Below are positions 1 through 8,382 of a stretch of DNA of 13,014 nt, piece after piece. Both the position numbers and the translations under genes were made by a program. Each line of letters opens with the position of its first letter. The first letter of the stretch is position 1. This DNA comes from SHLJ01 sp041618535. Lineage in GTDB: Bacteria > Bacteroidota > Bacteroidia > Flavobacteriales > Flavobacteriaceae. The stretch covers positions 1-13,014 of the forward strand of contig JBFKFP010000073.1 in assembly GCA_041618535.1 (NCBI GenBank), in the 5' to 3' direction. The notes beneath the pieces are model-generated. The model was not told where the DNA came from. It worked only from the letters and a program-made list of their open reading frames with translations, and made no database searches.

Positions 1-2
1 CG

Positions 3-581
3 AATGGAGGAGCGGCATGGAAATCGGTTGGCACCGAAAGATCGTCAGGGACCAAACTGGTCTGCCTTGACAGCCATTTTAAAAATCCCGGTCTATATGA
101 AGTTGAAATGGGAACACCCATGAAAAAGGTGGTCTATGAACTTGGAGGCGGGTTCAAGATTCCCGTAAAGGCCCTTCATATCGGAGGCCCGCTGGGGGGG
201 CTTGTTCCTGTATCAGAACTGGATAAGTTAACCCTTGATTTTGAATCCTTTTCAAAACACGGATTTCTTTTAGGGCATGCATCGGTGGTTTCAATTCCGG
301 AAGATTTTTCCATCCTCCGATATCTTGAGCATCTTTTCGATTTTGCCGCTTACGAGAGTTGTGGGAAATGTTTTCCTTGTCGCCTGGGTACCAAGCGTGG
401 CCAGGAAATGATGGCTAAGGCCATGGAATCGGATTATAAGATTGACCGAACCTTATTGAATGATCTCCTTACCACCCTGGAACAAGGCTCACTGTGTGCG
501 CACGGAGGCGGTATCCCGCTGCCGGTCCGTAATGCGCTTCAGTATTTTGAGGATGAATTAAAACCCTATTTCAAAGCTTGA
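3..581 (+). CDS. fdsB: NAD-dependent formate dehydrogenase beta subunit (NuoF/FdsB-like), 5' end missing
   Basis: Seen: an open frame runs from the window edge (first full codon at 3) to TGA at 579-581, giving 192 residues with no start. The ATG at 108 is internal, because the codons before it read VGTERSSGTKLVCLDSH and NPGLYEVEMGTP, the conserved NuoF-family core. Near the end, CGKCFPC (C120, C123, C126 of this fragment) and SLCAHGG (C165) form the four-cysteine site of the N3-type [4Fe-4S] cluster. The NADH/FMN-binding part lies outside the window. Known: this family exchanges electrons between NAD(H) and an iron-sulfur chain through FMN. Inference: it is the diaphorase subunit of a soluble formate dehydrogenase, because the alpha subunit gene follows after 3 bases. 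A complex I NuoF or a bifurcating hydrogenase subunit has the same fold, but the neighbour argues against both. Confidence 0.88.
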   Translation, partial: NGGAAWKSVGTERSSGTKLVCLDSHFKNPGLYEVEMGTPMKKVVYELGGGFKIPVKALHIGGPLGGLVPVSELDKLTLDFESFSKHGFLLGHASVVSIPEDFSILRYLEHLFDFAAYESCGKCFPCRLGTKRGQEMMAKAMESDYKIDRTLLNDLLTTLEQGSLCAHGGGIPLPVRNALQYFEDELKPYFKA

Positions 582-584
582 TCT

Positions 585-3317
585 ATGAAAACCGCATTTA
601 TCGATAACCATGAATTTGAAATCAAGTCGGGAGAAACCATCCTGTCTTTTGTAAGGCGCTATAAGGAGCATTCACTGGTTCCGACCCTTTGTGACGCCCC
701 CAATCTTGATCCCTTCGGAAGCTGCAGGGTATGCAGTGTTGAGCTTGCCCTTGAAAAAGACGGGCCGGTCAAGACCGTGGCATCCTGTCACACACCGGTT
801 TCAGAAGGCCAGTTCGTCTATACTAACAGCCCCTCAATAAAAGCCCTTCGAAAGAATATCATTGAGCTCGTTCTCACTGATCACCCTTTAGACTGCCTTA
901 CCTGCGAGGTTAACGGGAATTGTGAATTACAGACCGTCGCGGCACAGGTTGGTATTCGCGATGTAAGATATCCTGAAGGGGAAGATCATTTAAAACGTGA
1001 TAAGGACCTGACCCATCCATACATGACATCCGATCTGTCCAAATGCATTAATTGCTATCGTTGTGTAAGGGCCTGTGATGAGGTCCAGGGTGAGTTCGTA
1101 TTGAGCATGGCCGGGCGTGGATTTGATGCTCATATTATCAAGGGGCTTGACCAGTCGTTCATGGATTCTGACTGCGTGAGTTGCGGCGCTTGCTCCCAGG
1201 CCTGTCCAACTTCTGCCATTTCCGATGTATTCCAGTCAAAAGCCATCCAGGCTACAGAAAAAACCAGGACGGTTTGTACTTATTGTGGTGTGGGCTGCAA
1301 TCTTGAGATTGCCACAACCAATGGAGAGATACTGAGCATCCAGGCCCCATATGATGCTGAGGTGAATCAAGGGCACACCTGCCTAAAAGGGCGTTTCGCA
1401 TTTAAGTTTTACGATCATCCCGAGCGCCTTGACTCACCTATGATCAAGCGAGATGGAGAATTTGAGAAGGTGAGCTGGGATGAGGCTTATGATTATATAA
1501 CCTCGAGATTTCAGTATTACAAAGATGAATTCGGACCGGATTCTCTCGCAGGGATTTCATCGTCCCGCTGCACCAATGAGGAGAACTACCTGATGCAGAA
1601 GTTTTTCCGTGCGGTTATACAGACCAACAATATTGATGGATGCGCACGTGTTTGTCATTCCCCGACAGCATTAGGCATGCAGCGCACTTTTGGAACGGGA
1701 GCGGCTACCAATTCAATAGAAGACCTCAAACACACCAACTGCATCCTGGTTATAGGCGCGAACCCCACAGATGCTCACCCGGTAACAGGAGCTAAATTCA
1801 AACAATTCGCGATGAAGTCTGATAATGTCACCATCGTGATCGATCCGAGGCGGACAGAACTGGCGCGTTATGCCGATTACCACCTTCCTCTCCGACCCGG
1901 GACCAATGTAGCCGTCCTTAACATGATGATGTATTATATAGTTAGTGAAGGCCTGACGGACGACGAGTTTATCGGGACAAGGACTGAAGGCTATGATGAA
2001 TACAGGAAAGAATTACTGAATATAGACATCGACAAGATGGAGGCTGTTTCTGGTGTGGACCGGAACCTGGTTCGCGAAGCCGCCATTGCATATGCCAGCG
2101 CGGCCAATGCGATGTCTTTCCACGGATTGGGAGTAACGGAACATTCACAGGGAACTTTCACGGTCATGCAAATTGCAGACCTGGCTCTTTTAACAGGAAA
2201 TATCGGGCGTAAGGGCGTAGGGGTGAACCCGCTGCGAGGGCAGAATAATGTTCAGGGCTCTGCAGACATGGGAGTTCAGCCGCATCAGGGAGCGGGTTAC
2301 CTCGATGTGACCAATCCGGAGATCAATAAACTATATAATGAATTCTATGGAGTGGATGTCCCCACACACATAGGGTATAAGATTCCTGAGATGTTCGAAG
2401 CAGCACTTGAAGGCAAGCTCAGGGCCATCTGGATCATTGGCGAAGATGTGGTTCAAACCGACCCGAACACACAAAAGGTCATAAGAGCATTAAAGGCCAC
2501 AGACCTGGTGATCGTCCAGGAATTATTCATGACCGAAACGGCAAAGTATGCGGATGTCATTCTGCCCGGATCGTCATTTCTTGAGAAAAGCGGAACATTC
2601 ACTAATGGTGAGCGCCGAGTTCAGGCTGTCAGGCAGGTGGTTGATCCCTTGCCCGGGACAAAGCCGGACGGACAGATCATTGTGGATATTATGAACAGGA
2701 TGGGATATGCGCAACCAGACTATACACCTGACGGGATGTTGGAAGAGATCTCCCAGATAGTTCCATTTTTTGCCGGTATCAGGTGGGAAAGGCTTGGTAA
2801 AAACGGCCTGCAATGGCCGGTTAAACCTGATGGCACCGACACCAAAATACTACATACAGAGGATTTCAAAAGGGGTAAGGGTTATTTTGAATTCAATCCA
2901 TGGAGAGAATCGGAAGAGCTGAACGCGCATGCTAAAGATTACCCTTATATACTTACCACGAACAGGGAATTGGAACATTATAATTGCGGTGCCATGACCC
3001 GAAGGACCGCGAATGAAAAAATCCTCTCCGCAGACTATCTCATGATACATCCCGACGATGCTAAGGATCACCTGATAAAAGAAGGCGACCTGGTTTGTCT
3101 GGAATCGCCTCGTGGCAAAGTGGATGTGATGGCAAGGATCACCGACGAGGTAAAGCCGGGAATTCTCAGCACAACCTTCCACTTCCCGGAGATCATGGTG
3201 AACAATATTACCAGTGATATTCATGATTCCGAAGCCAAATGCCCGGAGTACAAAGTTGTGGCAGTTAGAATTAGAAAATCTAAAGGAAAATTTAAAACAG
3301 AGGCCTCAGTCCGCTAA
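585..3317 (+). CDS. fdsA: NAD-dependent formate dehydrogenase alpha subunit, molybdopterin/iron-sulfur (FdsA/FdhF-like)
   Basis: Catalytic subunit that oxidises formate to CO2 at a Mo-bis-MGD centre and passes electrons through iron-sulfur clusters to the beta subunit. Seen, in order over 910 residues: an N-terminal [2Fe-2S] domain (C36, C47, C50, C68); a NuoG-type His-Cys [4Fe-4S] site (H100, C104, C107, C113); a twin [4Fe-4S] ferredoxin module (C154, C157, C160, C164 and C197, C200, C203, C207); the catalytic-domain [4Fe-4S] motif CTYCGVGC (C231, C234, C238) with C266 and K268; and VCHSPT, where C357-H358 is the Mo-ligand/active-site pair. C357 is encoded by TGT at 1653-1655, so the enzyme uses cysteine rather than selenocysteine. 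The C-terminal third has the dinucleotide-binding fold (LTTNRELEHYN, GDLVCLESPRG). Length fits the 900-990 range of NuoG-fused soluble enzymes. No signal peptide is present, so it is cytoplasmic. The start is the first ATG, 3 bases after the beta gene stop. Also annotated as fdhF or fdhA elsewhere. Confidence 0.92.
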   Translation: MKTAFIDNHEFEIKSGETILSFVRRYKEHSLVPTLCDAPNLDPFGSCRVCSVELALEKDGPVKTVASCHTPVSEGQFVYTNSPSIKALRKNIIELVLTDHPLDCLTCEVNGNCELQTVAAQVGIRDVRYPEGEDHLKRDKDLTHPYMTSDLSKCINCYRCVRACDEVQGEFVLSMAGRGFDAHIIKGLDQSFMDSDCVSCGACSQACPTSAISDVFQSKAIQATEKTRTVCTYCGVGCNLEIATTNGEILSIQAPYDAEVNQGHTCLKGRFAFKFYDHPERLDSPMIKRDGEFEKVSWDEAYDYITSRFQYYKDEFGPDSLAGISSSRCTNEENYLMQKFFRAVIQTNNIDGCARVCHSPTALGMQRTFGTGAATNSIEDLKHTNCILVIGANPTDAHPVTGAKFKQFAMKSDNVTIVIDPRRTELARYADYHLPLRPGTNVAVLNMMMYYIVSEGLTDDEFIGTRTEGYDEYRKELLNIDIDKMEAVSGVDRNLVREAAIAYASAANAMSFHGLGVTEHSQGTFTVMQIADLALLTGNIGRKGVGVNPLRGQNNVQGSADMGVQPHQGAGYLDVTNPEINKLYNEFYGVDVPTHIGYKIPEMFEAALEGKLRAIWIIGEDVVQTDPNTQKVIRALKATDLVIVQELFMTETAKYADVILPGSSFLEKSGTFTNGERRVQAVRQVVDPLPGTKPDGQIIVDIMNRMGYAQPDYTPDGMLEEISQIVPFFAGIRWERLGKNGLQWPVKPDGTDTKILHTEDFKRGKGYFEFNPWRESEELNAHAKDYPYILTTNRELEHYNCGAMTRRTANEKILSADYLMIHPDDAKDHLIKEGDLVCLESPRGKVDVMARITDEVKPGILSTTFHFPEIMVNNITSDIHDSEAKCPEYKVVAVRIRKSKGKFKTEASVR

Positions 3318-3464
3318 CTTATTGAAGCATACAAAATCGCTTTAGTCTTCATTTAATCGGCAGAGCAGTAGCGCCTGCATGATCTCGATTTGATCTTCTA
3401 TTCACAGACAATTCAAACTGGTTAAGGCGGTGAATAATCCATCTTTAAATTTAGGTTCCGAGTT

Positions 3465-6400
3465 TTAGTTTTTTAAAGTTATGGCGCCAATTCCCGCTTC
3501 CCAGAGTTTTTTGTTAAGATCTGGGATTGAGCTGCTAATAAGTTCATTTGCCCGGGCATTTAAGGTCTTCCATTGGGCATCGAGTTCTGCCTTGCGTTTC
3601 TTGTTCTGATCGTTTACCCTTGGAATGTTGCTTTCAGATTCATTGATCAGGAACAGGTATTCCGCTGAGAATTTATTGGGAAAGTTCTCCACATCGTCAT
3701 ATGCTTTAGATTTACGTTGAACCATTTCTTCGTCCCAGGCTTTTATTTCGTTCACAAGATCTGAACATTGTTGAGCTAATTCAGTTTTACCTGAATCTTT
3801 CAAAGAACCTGAAATGGCCTGGATCTGTTTTTTGGCATCAAACAAGGTATTAATCGAATTGTGCATGTCTGTAAGGGTCTTTTCCATTTCGGTCATGAAC
3901 TTGTCATATTCATCATACTGACCAGGCTTAGTTTCATAGTGTGGATTTTCATTTATCCTGAATGTGACATTCTCTGAATCCTCGCCATTCTTCAGAGTGA
4001 GGGAATAATTTCCGGGGCCTACTTTATGCCCCCTGTAATTAGCTTCTAGATAAACATCGGGAATACCAGGCATGGTCGGGTAGCACATATTCCAGACAAA
4101 GCGATTTAATCCTTCACTCTTAGTCAGAACAGGTTCAGCCGGAGGGCCTCCGTCCCAACGCCTGAAATCTTTATCGGCCTTCGAGCTGAAGCTGTTTATA
4201 ATTCTACCTTCTGAATCTCTTACCTCCAGTACTATCTCATCCTCTTTGTCGAGCTTTGGTAAATTGTAATAGATGACAACACCATTCGCAGGATTAACAC
4301 CTTCAAAGGGATTGGTCCCATCGAATGACGGATTGTTGAAATTAAGCGGACTTCCCCAAAATCCATTGATGGTCTCCTCAGGTTCGTACAGTTTTAATTC
4401 TGAAGATTCCCTTTGTTGTTTCAAAAGTCCGAGATCATCCAGTATCCAGAATCCTCTTCCGGAAGTGGAAACGATCAGGTCTCCCTTATGAACCTTTAAA
4501 TCTGTAATTGGAGTCACCGGCAGGTTTAGTTGAAAAGGCTCCCAATTCTTTCCGTCATTCCATGAAATGTAGACCCCGGTTTCAGTGCCGGCATAGAGAA
4601 GGCCTTTTTTATCCTGGTCCTCACGGACCACCCTCGCAAAGGCTCCATAAGGAATTCCCTGGTTGATCCTGGTCCAGCTCTTACCATAATCGGAGGTCTT
4701 GTACAGGGATGGGGTATAGTCATTGAACTTATAGCGGGTAGTGGCGATGTAGGCTGTTGCCGGGTCGTGTGGAGAGACATCGATGGCATTTACAAGGCAT
4801 TCCTGAAGACCTTTAGGTGTCACATTTTGCCAGGTTGCCCCATTGTCTCTGGTTATATGAACCAAGCCATCATCACTACCGGTCCAGTATACTCCTCTTT
4901 CATGAGGAGATTCAATAATGTAAGCAATGGTGCCATAGTTTTCGGCCCCTACAGCCTCATTTGTATATGGCTCGCCGCCATTTCCCTGTTTCTCATCGAT
5001 ATCACGAGTAAGATCTGGTGAAAACTCGGTCCAGGATTTCCCCATATCAGTTGTCTTCAGCACTTTATTGGCGCAATGAAAAAATGTTCCCGGCTCATGT
5101 TGAGACCGGATTATCGGGGCGTTCCAGTTAAAGAGGTATTCCATATCGCGGGCCTCTCTCCCGAGCCATTGATGGGGCTTTGCCATGATGTTGGTTCCAG
5201 CTTGGGAAAGCATATCCTTGACTTCAATGTAACCAAGGTAAACGCCGCCCATTACATACCTGGGGTTATCCGGGTCAAATGCAAGGAAAGCACTTTCACC
5301 ACCTGCAGCATAGGTCCAGTCTTCACGCCCAATGCTCCAGCGCCCTGTTGAAAGGCTTGCGATCCTGACCGATGTATTGTCTTGTTGTCCGCCATAAACA
5401 TTGTATGGAAAAAGGTTATCTGTATTTATCCTGTATATCTGGGCGGTTGACATATTATCCTGTGTTGACCAGGTTTTTCCATAGTTAAAACTTATTGCCG
5501 CACCTCCGTCATTAGCGATGACCATGTTTTTAGAATTATCAGGATTTATCCACAGGTCATGATAATCGCCATGAGTGCCTGAAAGGCGTTCCCATGTTTT
5601 TCCTCCGTCAATGGACCGCAAGGCGGGAGCACTAAGCACATATACGGTATTGTCATCTTTGGGATCCGGAAAAACTTCGATATAGTACCAGGCCCTTTGG
5701 GTTAGCCGGTTGTCATCACTCACACGGCTCCAGCTAGCACCTGCGTTATTTGAAACAAAGAGTCCTCCGAGATCTTTGTTGCTGTCACTTTCAATTAGAG
5801 CATATACCTTATTAGAATTCGAGCGGCATACTGCTATTGCCATCTTGCCTAAGTCTTTCGGCAGACCATTATGGATCTTTTTCCAGGAATCACCACCATC
5901 GGTCGATTTATAAAGTCCGCTTCCTTCACCCCCGCTTACCACCACCCATGGTTTGCGCTGGTGATGCCACATGGCTGCATAGATAACCTCAGGATAATTC
6001 ATATCCATAGATAATTCAACTCCCCCGCTAAGATCATTTACAAATAAAACCTGCTTCCATGATTTTCCGCCGTCTGTAGATTTGTAGATCCCCCTTTCCC
6101 TGGAGGGGCCGAATAAGGCCCCCTGGGCCGCTACCAGCACCAGATCGGGATTTTCGGGATGTATCACTATTCTGGAGATATGCTGGGTTTCCTTAAGGCC
6201 GATATGTGTCCATGTCTTGCCAGCATCTGTCGATTTATAAATGCCATCCCCATAAGAGGTCATTACCCCGCGAACCGCATGTTCTCCCATCCCTACATAG
6301 ACGATATTCGGATTGGATTCGGAAACAGCGACAGCACCAACTGATCCTGTTTTAAAATATCCGTCGGAAATGTTGATCCAACGCTGACCGGCATCTTCGG

Positions 6401-6599
6401 TCTTCCAAAGTCCCCCGCCGGTTGTCCCCATATAGTAGGTTAGCTGATCGCCGACGACACCGGAGGCAGAAACCGACCGCCCTCCCCTGAAAGGACCTAT
6501 GTTCCTGTATTTTAGCGGTTTGAAATATTGCTGTGCATCTTGAGCCTGAAGGCTGAAAATCAAAAATAAAATGGTGCAGAGGGAAAATATTCTTCTCAT
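3465..6599 (-). CDS. Exported Asp-box (BNR/sortilin-like) beta-propeller protein, function unknown
   Basis: Seen: 1044 residues. The N-terminus has basic residues, a hydrophobic stretch and a small-residue end at about 1-20 (MRRIF...SLQAQ), which looks like a type I signal peptide. C8 sits inside the hydrophobic core and is not a lipobox. Eleven Asp-boxes of the S/T-x-D-x-G-x-x-W type lie near residues 67, 123, 174, 232, 283, 329, 370, 516, 583, 635 and 679, implying two consecutive propellers. Residues about 770-885 resemble a beta-sandwich (LNRFVWNM, GPGNYSLTLKNG), and 895-1030 is charged and probably helical. Known: proteins of this build are frequent in Bacteroidota and are usually labelled VPS10/sortilin-like or glycosyl hydrolase, without a proven substrate. 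I see no sialidase catalytic signature and no clear secretion-sorting tail. It is transcribed toward the formate dehydrogenase genes and has no evident link to molybdenum. The ATG start is followed directly by the signal peptide. Confidence 0.85.
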   Translation of the reverse strand: MRRIFSLCTILFLIFSLQAQDAQQYFKPLKYRNIGPFRGGRSVSASGVVGDQLTYYMGTTGGGLWKTEDAGQRWINISDGYFKTGSVGAVAVSESNPNIVYVGMGEHAVRGVMTSYGDGIYKSTDAGKTWTHIGLKETQHISRIVIHPENPDLVLVAAQGALFGPSRERGIYKSTDGGKSWKQVLFVNDLSGGVELSMDMNYPEVIYAAMWHHQRKPWVVVSGGEGSGLYKSTDGGDSWKKIHNGLPKDLGKMAIAVCRSNSNKVYALIESDSNKDLGGLFVSNNAGASWSRVSDDNRLTQRAWYYIEVFPDPKDDNTVYVLSAPALRSIDGGKTWERLSGTHGDYHDLWINPDNSKNMVIANDGGAAISFNYGKTWSTQDNMSTAQIYRINTDNLFPYNVYGGQQDNTSVRIASLSTGRWSIGREDWTYAAGGESAFLAFDPDNPRYVMGGVYLGYIEVKDMLSQAGTNIMAKPHQWLGREARDMEYLFNWNAPIIRSQHEPGTFFHCANKVLKTTDMGKSWTEFSPDLTRDIDEKQGNGGEPYTNEAVGAENYGTIAYIIESPHERGVYWTGSDDGLVHITRDNGATWQNVTPKGLQECLVNAIDVSPHDPATAYIATTRYKFNDYTPSLYKTSDYGKSWTRINQGIPYGAFARVVREDQDKKGLLYAGTETGVYISWNDGKNWEPFQLNLPVTPITDLKVHKGDLIVSTSGRGFWILDDLGLLKQQRESSELKLYEPEETINGFWGSPLNFNNPSFDGTNPFEGVNPANGVVIYYNLPKLDKEDEIVLEVRDSEGRIINSFSSKADKDFRRWDGGPPAEPVLTKSEGLNRFVWNMCYPTMPGIPDVYLEANYRGHKVGPGNYSLTLKNGEDSENVTFRINENPHYETKPGQYDEYDKFMTEMEKTLTDMHNSINTLFDAKKQIQAISGSLKDSGKTELAQQCSDLVNEIKAWDEEMVQRKSKAYDDVENFPNKFSAEYLFLINESESNIPRVNDQNKKRKAELDAQWKTLNARANELISSSIPDLNKKLWEAGIGAITLKN

Positions 6600-6625
6600 C
6601 GGAATGGTTGTTAATTGGTATTATC

Positions 6626-6633
6626 CAAATATA
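6626..6633 (-). promoter_or_regulatory. Putative Bacteroidota -7 promoter box for the propeller gene
   Basis: On the minus strand these bases read TATATTTG, an exact match to the TAnnTTTG -7 consensus of Bacteroidota primary-sigma promoters, ending 26 bases before the ATG at 6599. The nearest upstream TTG that could act as the -33 element (plus-strand CAA at 6658-6660) is 24 bases away, longer than the usual spacing of about 19-21, so the assignment rests on the -7 box alone. Confidence 0.45.
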
Positions 6634-6691
6634 TGAAAATGAAATTCTCGCAGGGCTCAACATGGATATCAATATAGAATTTGATCAGATC

Positions 6692-6720
6692 TTGATCCCC
6701 GTGTTTTTTTACTAAATTTA
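6692..6720 (+). promoter_or_regulatory. Possible promoter for xdhC-mocA
   Basis: TTG at 6692-6694 is followed after 18 bases by TAAATTTA at 6713-6720, one base off the Bacteroidota -7 consensus TAnnTTTG. It ends 28 bases before the xdhC ATG. This is the best match on this strand of the divergent spacer, but such short boxes occur often by chance in AT-rich DNA. Confidence 0.3.
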
Positions 6721-6748
6721 AGGACTTGGCCAAAAGGCTGTTTCAAAT

Positions 6749-7762
6749 ATGACTCACGAATTAAAACAAATGGTCGAAGCTTTCCAGGAAGCGAGATCAA
6801 GGGGAAGAAAAGCTGTCCTTGCCAGTGTGGTTGACCTTAATGGTTCGTCCTATAGAAAACCTGGGGTAAGAATGCTTTTGCTTGATGATGGTTCAATGGT
6901 TGGTGCTGTGAGTGGCGGTTGTGTTGAGAAAGACATCCTCAGGCAGGCAGAAAAGGTTTTTGAAAATGGAAAACCGCTGATGATGACCTATGATGGGCGT
7001 TATCGACTTGGATGTGAAGGTGTTCTCTATATCCTCATTGAACCCTTTTCTCCCGATCCCGCCTTTATCGAAAGGTTTAATGATGCGATCAGGGATCGAG
7101 AAACCTTCAGAATGTACTCCAATTACCGAAATGAAGAAGGCCATTGCGATAATCTGGGAAGCACCGTGGTCTTTGATGATAGATCATTCCGGCTATCGGA
7201 GTCTCCTGATTCTCAATCTCAGGATCTGTTGAAATTTGAACAGCTGTTCTTGCCATGTTTTAAATTGATGATCTTTGGTGCAGAACACGATGCTGTGGTC
7301 CTCTGTCAATATGCCGCGATGAACGGGTGGGAGGTAAGCGTTATTTCAGGTCCTCTCGAATCGAAGACCATAGAGAATTTTCCGGGAGCAAATTCCTTTT
7401 TTTCCGTGTCACCCGATCAGCTTGAGCTTGAACTCATTGACGGCACCACGGCAGTAGTGGTTATGTCACATAATTTTGCCAACGACCTCAAATTCCTGAT
7501 CGAAATCAAGGATAGCAGCCCTGCCTATATCGGGCTGCTCGGACCTGCCCATCGGCGTGAAAAATTGATGTCCCAGTTGTTGGAATACTGCCCTGATTTG
7601 GACCAATCTTTTCTGGAATTGATACATGGTCCTGCCGGATTGAATATAGGAGCTGAAACACCCCAGGAAATAGCCATTTCAATCATGTCAGAGATCCTGT
7701 CTGTAACAAGGGATCAGAATCCTGTTTTCCTCAAAGAAAAAGATGGTGGCATTCATGCCTGA
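6749..7762 (+). CDS. xdhC: XdhC/CoxI-family molybdenum cofactor chaperone
   Basis: Known role: XdhC proteins bind the Mo cofactor, take part in its sulfuration and hand it to enzymes of the xanthine dehydrogenase/CO dehydrogenase family. Seen: 337 residues with both family domains. The N-terminal XdhC_CoxI part has GSSYRKPGVRM (32-42), SGGCVE (55-60) and LGCEG (87-91). The C-terminal Rossmann part has FGAEHDA (176-182), MSHN (239-242), GLLGPAHRREKL (262-273) and HGPAGLNIGAETPQEIA (293-309). The Rossmann loop reads GAEHDA where GAGHVA is common, so one glycine is replaced by glutamate. It is followed after 8 bases by the cytidylyltransferase gene, a recurrent pairing. Start: ATG at 6749, with an A/G-rich stretch just upstream. 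No xanthine-dehydrogenase-type subunit gene is in the window, so the client enzyme is unknown. Some family members may serve formate dehydrogenases, which cannot be excluded. Confidence 0.85.
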   Translation: MTHELKQMVEAFQEARSRGRKAVLASVVDLNGSSYRKPGVRMLLLDDGSMVGAVSGGCVEKDILRQAEKVFENGKPLMMTYDGRYRLGCEGVLYILIEPFSPDPAFIERFNDAIRDRETFRMYSNYRNEEGHCDNLGSTVVFDDRSFRLSESPDSQSQDLLKFEQLFLPCFKLMIFGAEHDAVVLCQYAAMNGWEVSVISGPLESKTIENFPGANSFFSVSPDQLELELIDGTTAVVVMSHNFANDLKFLIEIKDSSPAYIGLLGPAHRREKLMSQLLEYCPDLDQSFLELIHGPAGLNIGAETPQEIAISIMSEILSVTRDQNPVFLKEKDGGIHA

Positions 7763-7770
7763 ATATAAAG

Positions 7771-8382
7771 ATGATCCGCTTCGCTGAAACTGCAATCGTT
7801 ATCCTGGCCGCCGGCTCATCCTCAAGGATGGGAGTGACCAAGCAATTGCTTGAGTGGAATGGCGATTCCTTGATATCCATCGCTATTGGTGCAGCCAGGC
7901 AGATCGCGCCTGAAAACACCCTGGTAGTTCTAGGTGCTGATCATGAACAGGTTTATCAATCTGTTAAGGACGCCCAAGTTGAAACAGTTGTGAACCAGGA
8001 TTGGAAAATGGGAATGGGAAGCTCGATCTCGGTTGGAGTTAATTTTGTTCGAACTTACTGGCCTGAAAAGACTAATGTGATCATAATGCTGGCTGATCAG
8101 CCACTTATCGACAGCCATCACCTGAGGAAACTTTTAGAGCTTCATAATCGTTCAGACTGCGAAATGGCAGCAACAGCTTATGACGATAAACCAGGCGTTC
8201 CTGCTATCTTTTCAAGCAAATATTTTGATGTATTGATGGAGTTTAATTCCGATTATGGTGCAAGACAGTTGCTTCAAAGCATCTGTAAACGCTCCTGTAT
8301 GGTTTCCGGGGATGGAAAAATAACCGACATCGATACCATGGACGATTACAAAAAATTCATAAGGTCTAACCCCCGATCCTGA
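7771..8382 (+). CDS. mocA: Molybdenum cofactor cytidylyltransferase (MocA-like NTP transferase)
   Basis: Known role: MocA joins CMP from CTP to Mo-molybdopterin, giving MCD, the cofactor form used by xanthine-oxidase-family enzymes. Seen: 203 residues with a nucleotide-binding loop LAAGSSSRMGVTKQLL (12-27), GMGSSIS (81-87), the metal-binding ADQP (108-111), PGVPAIFS (141-148), YGARQLL (162-168) and DIDTMDDYK (186-194). LAAG with KQLL separates it from MobA, which has LAGG and DKG and is encoded separately at 12023-12619. It follows xdhC by 8 bases, almost certainly in the same transcript. Its last 17 bases overlap the end of moaA on the opposite strand. Specificity for CTP rather than GTP is inferred from motif style and neighbour. 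Related transferases of unknown substrate share the fold. Confidence 0.8.
   Translation: MIRFAETAIVILAAGSSSRMGVTKQLLEWNGDSLISIAIGAARQIAPENTLVVLGADHEQVYQSVKDAQVETVVNQDWKMGMGSSISVGVNFVRTYWPEKTNVIIMLADQPLIDSHHLRKLLELHNRSDCEMAATAYDDKPGVPAIFSSKYFDVLMEFNSDYGARQLLQSICKRSCMVSGDGKITDIDTMDDYKKFIRSNPRS

Noticed and set aside
3..581. Reading the first gene as complex I NuoF
   Set aside because: The following gene combines NuoG-like clusters with a formate dehydrogenase active site (VCHSPT), and no other complex I genes are present.
1653..1655. Possible selenocysteine codon at the formate dehydrogenase active site
   Set aside because: The codon is TGT (Cys357), not TGA, and the frame is uninterrupted, so no selenocysteine insertion element is needed.
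3318..3464. Possible bidirectional terminator between the convergent formate dehydrogenase and propeller genes
   Set aside because: The only pairing I found is a 4-base stem (GCAG/CTGC) around 3373 without a T-run; no convincing hairpin on either strand and no small gene.
4273..5351. Several plus-strand open frames of 70-90 codons opposite the propeller gene
   Set aside because: All are antisense to the Asp-box protein, and their residues show no domain or start signal; they are by-products of the repeated Asp-box coding sequence.
6681..6700. Three closely spaced GATC units upstream of xdhC that look like an operator palindrome
   Set aside because: Only a 6-base core (AGATCT) is truly symmetric; the flanking bases do not pair, so chance is sufficient.
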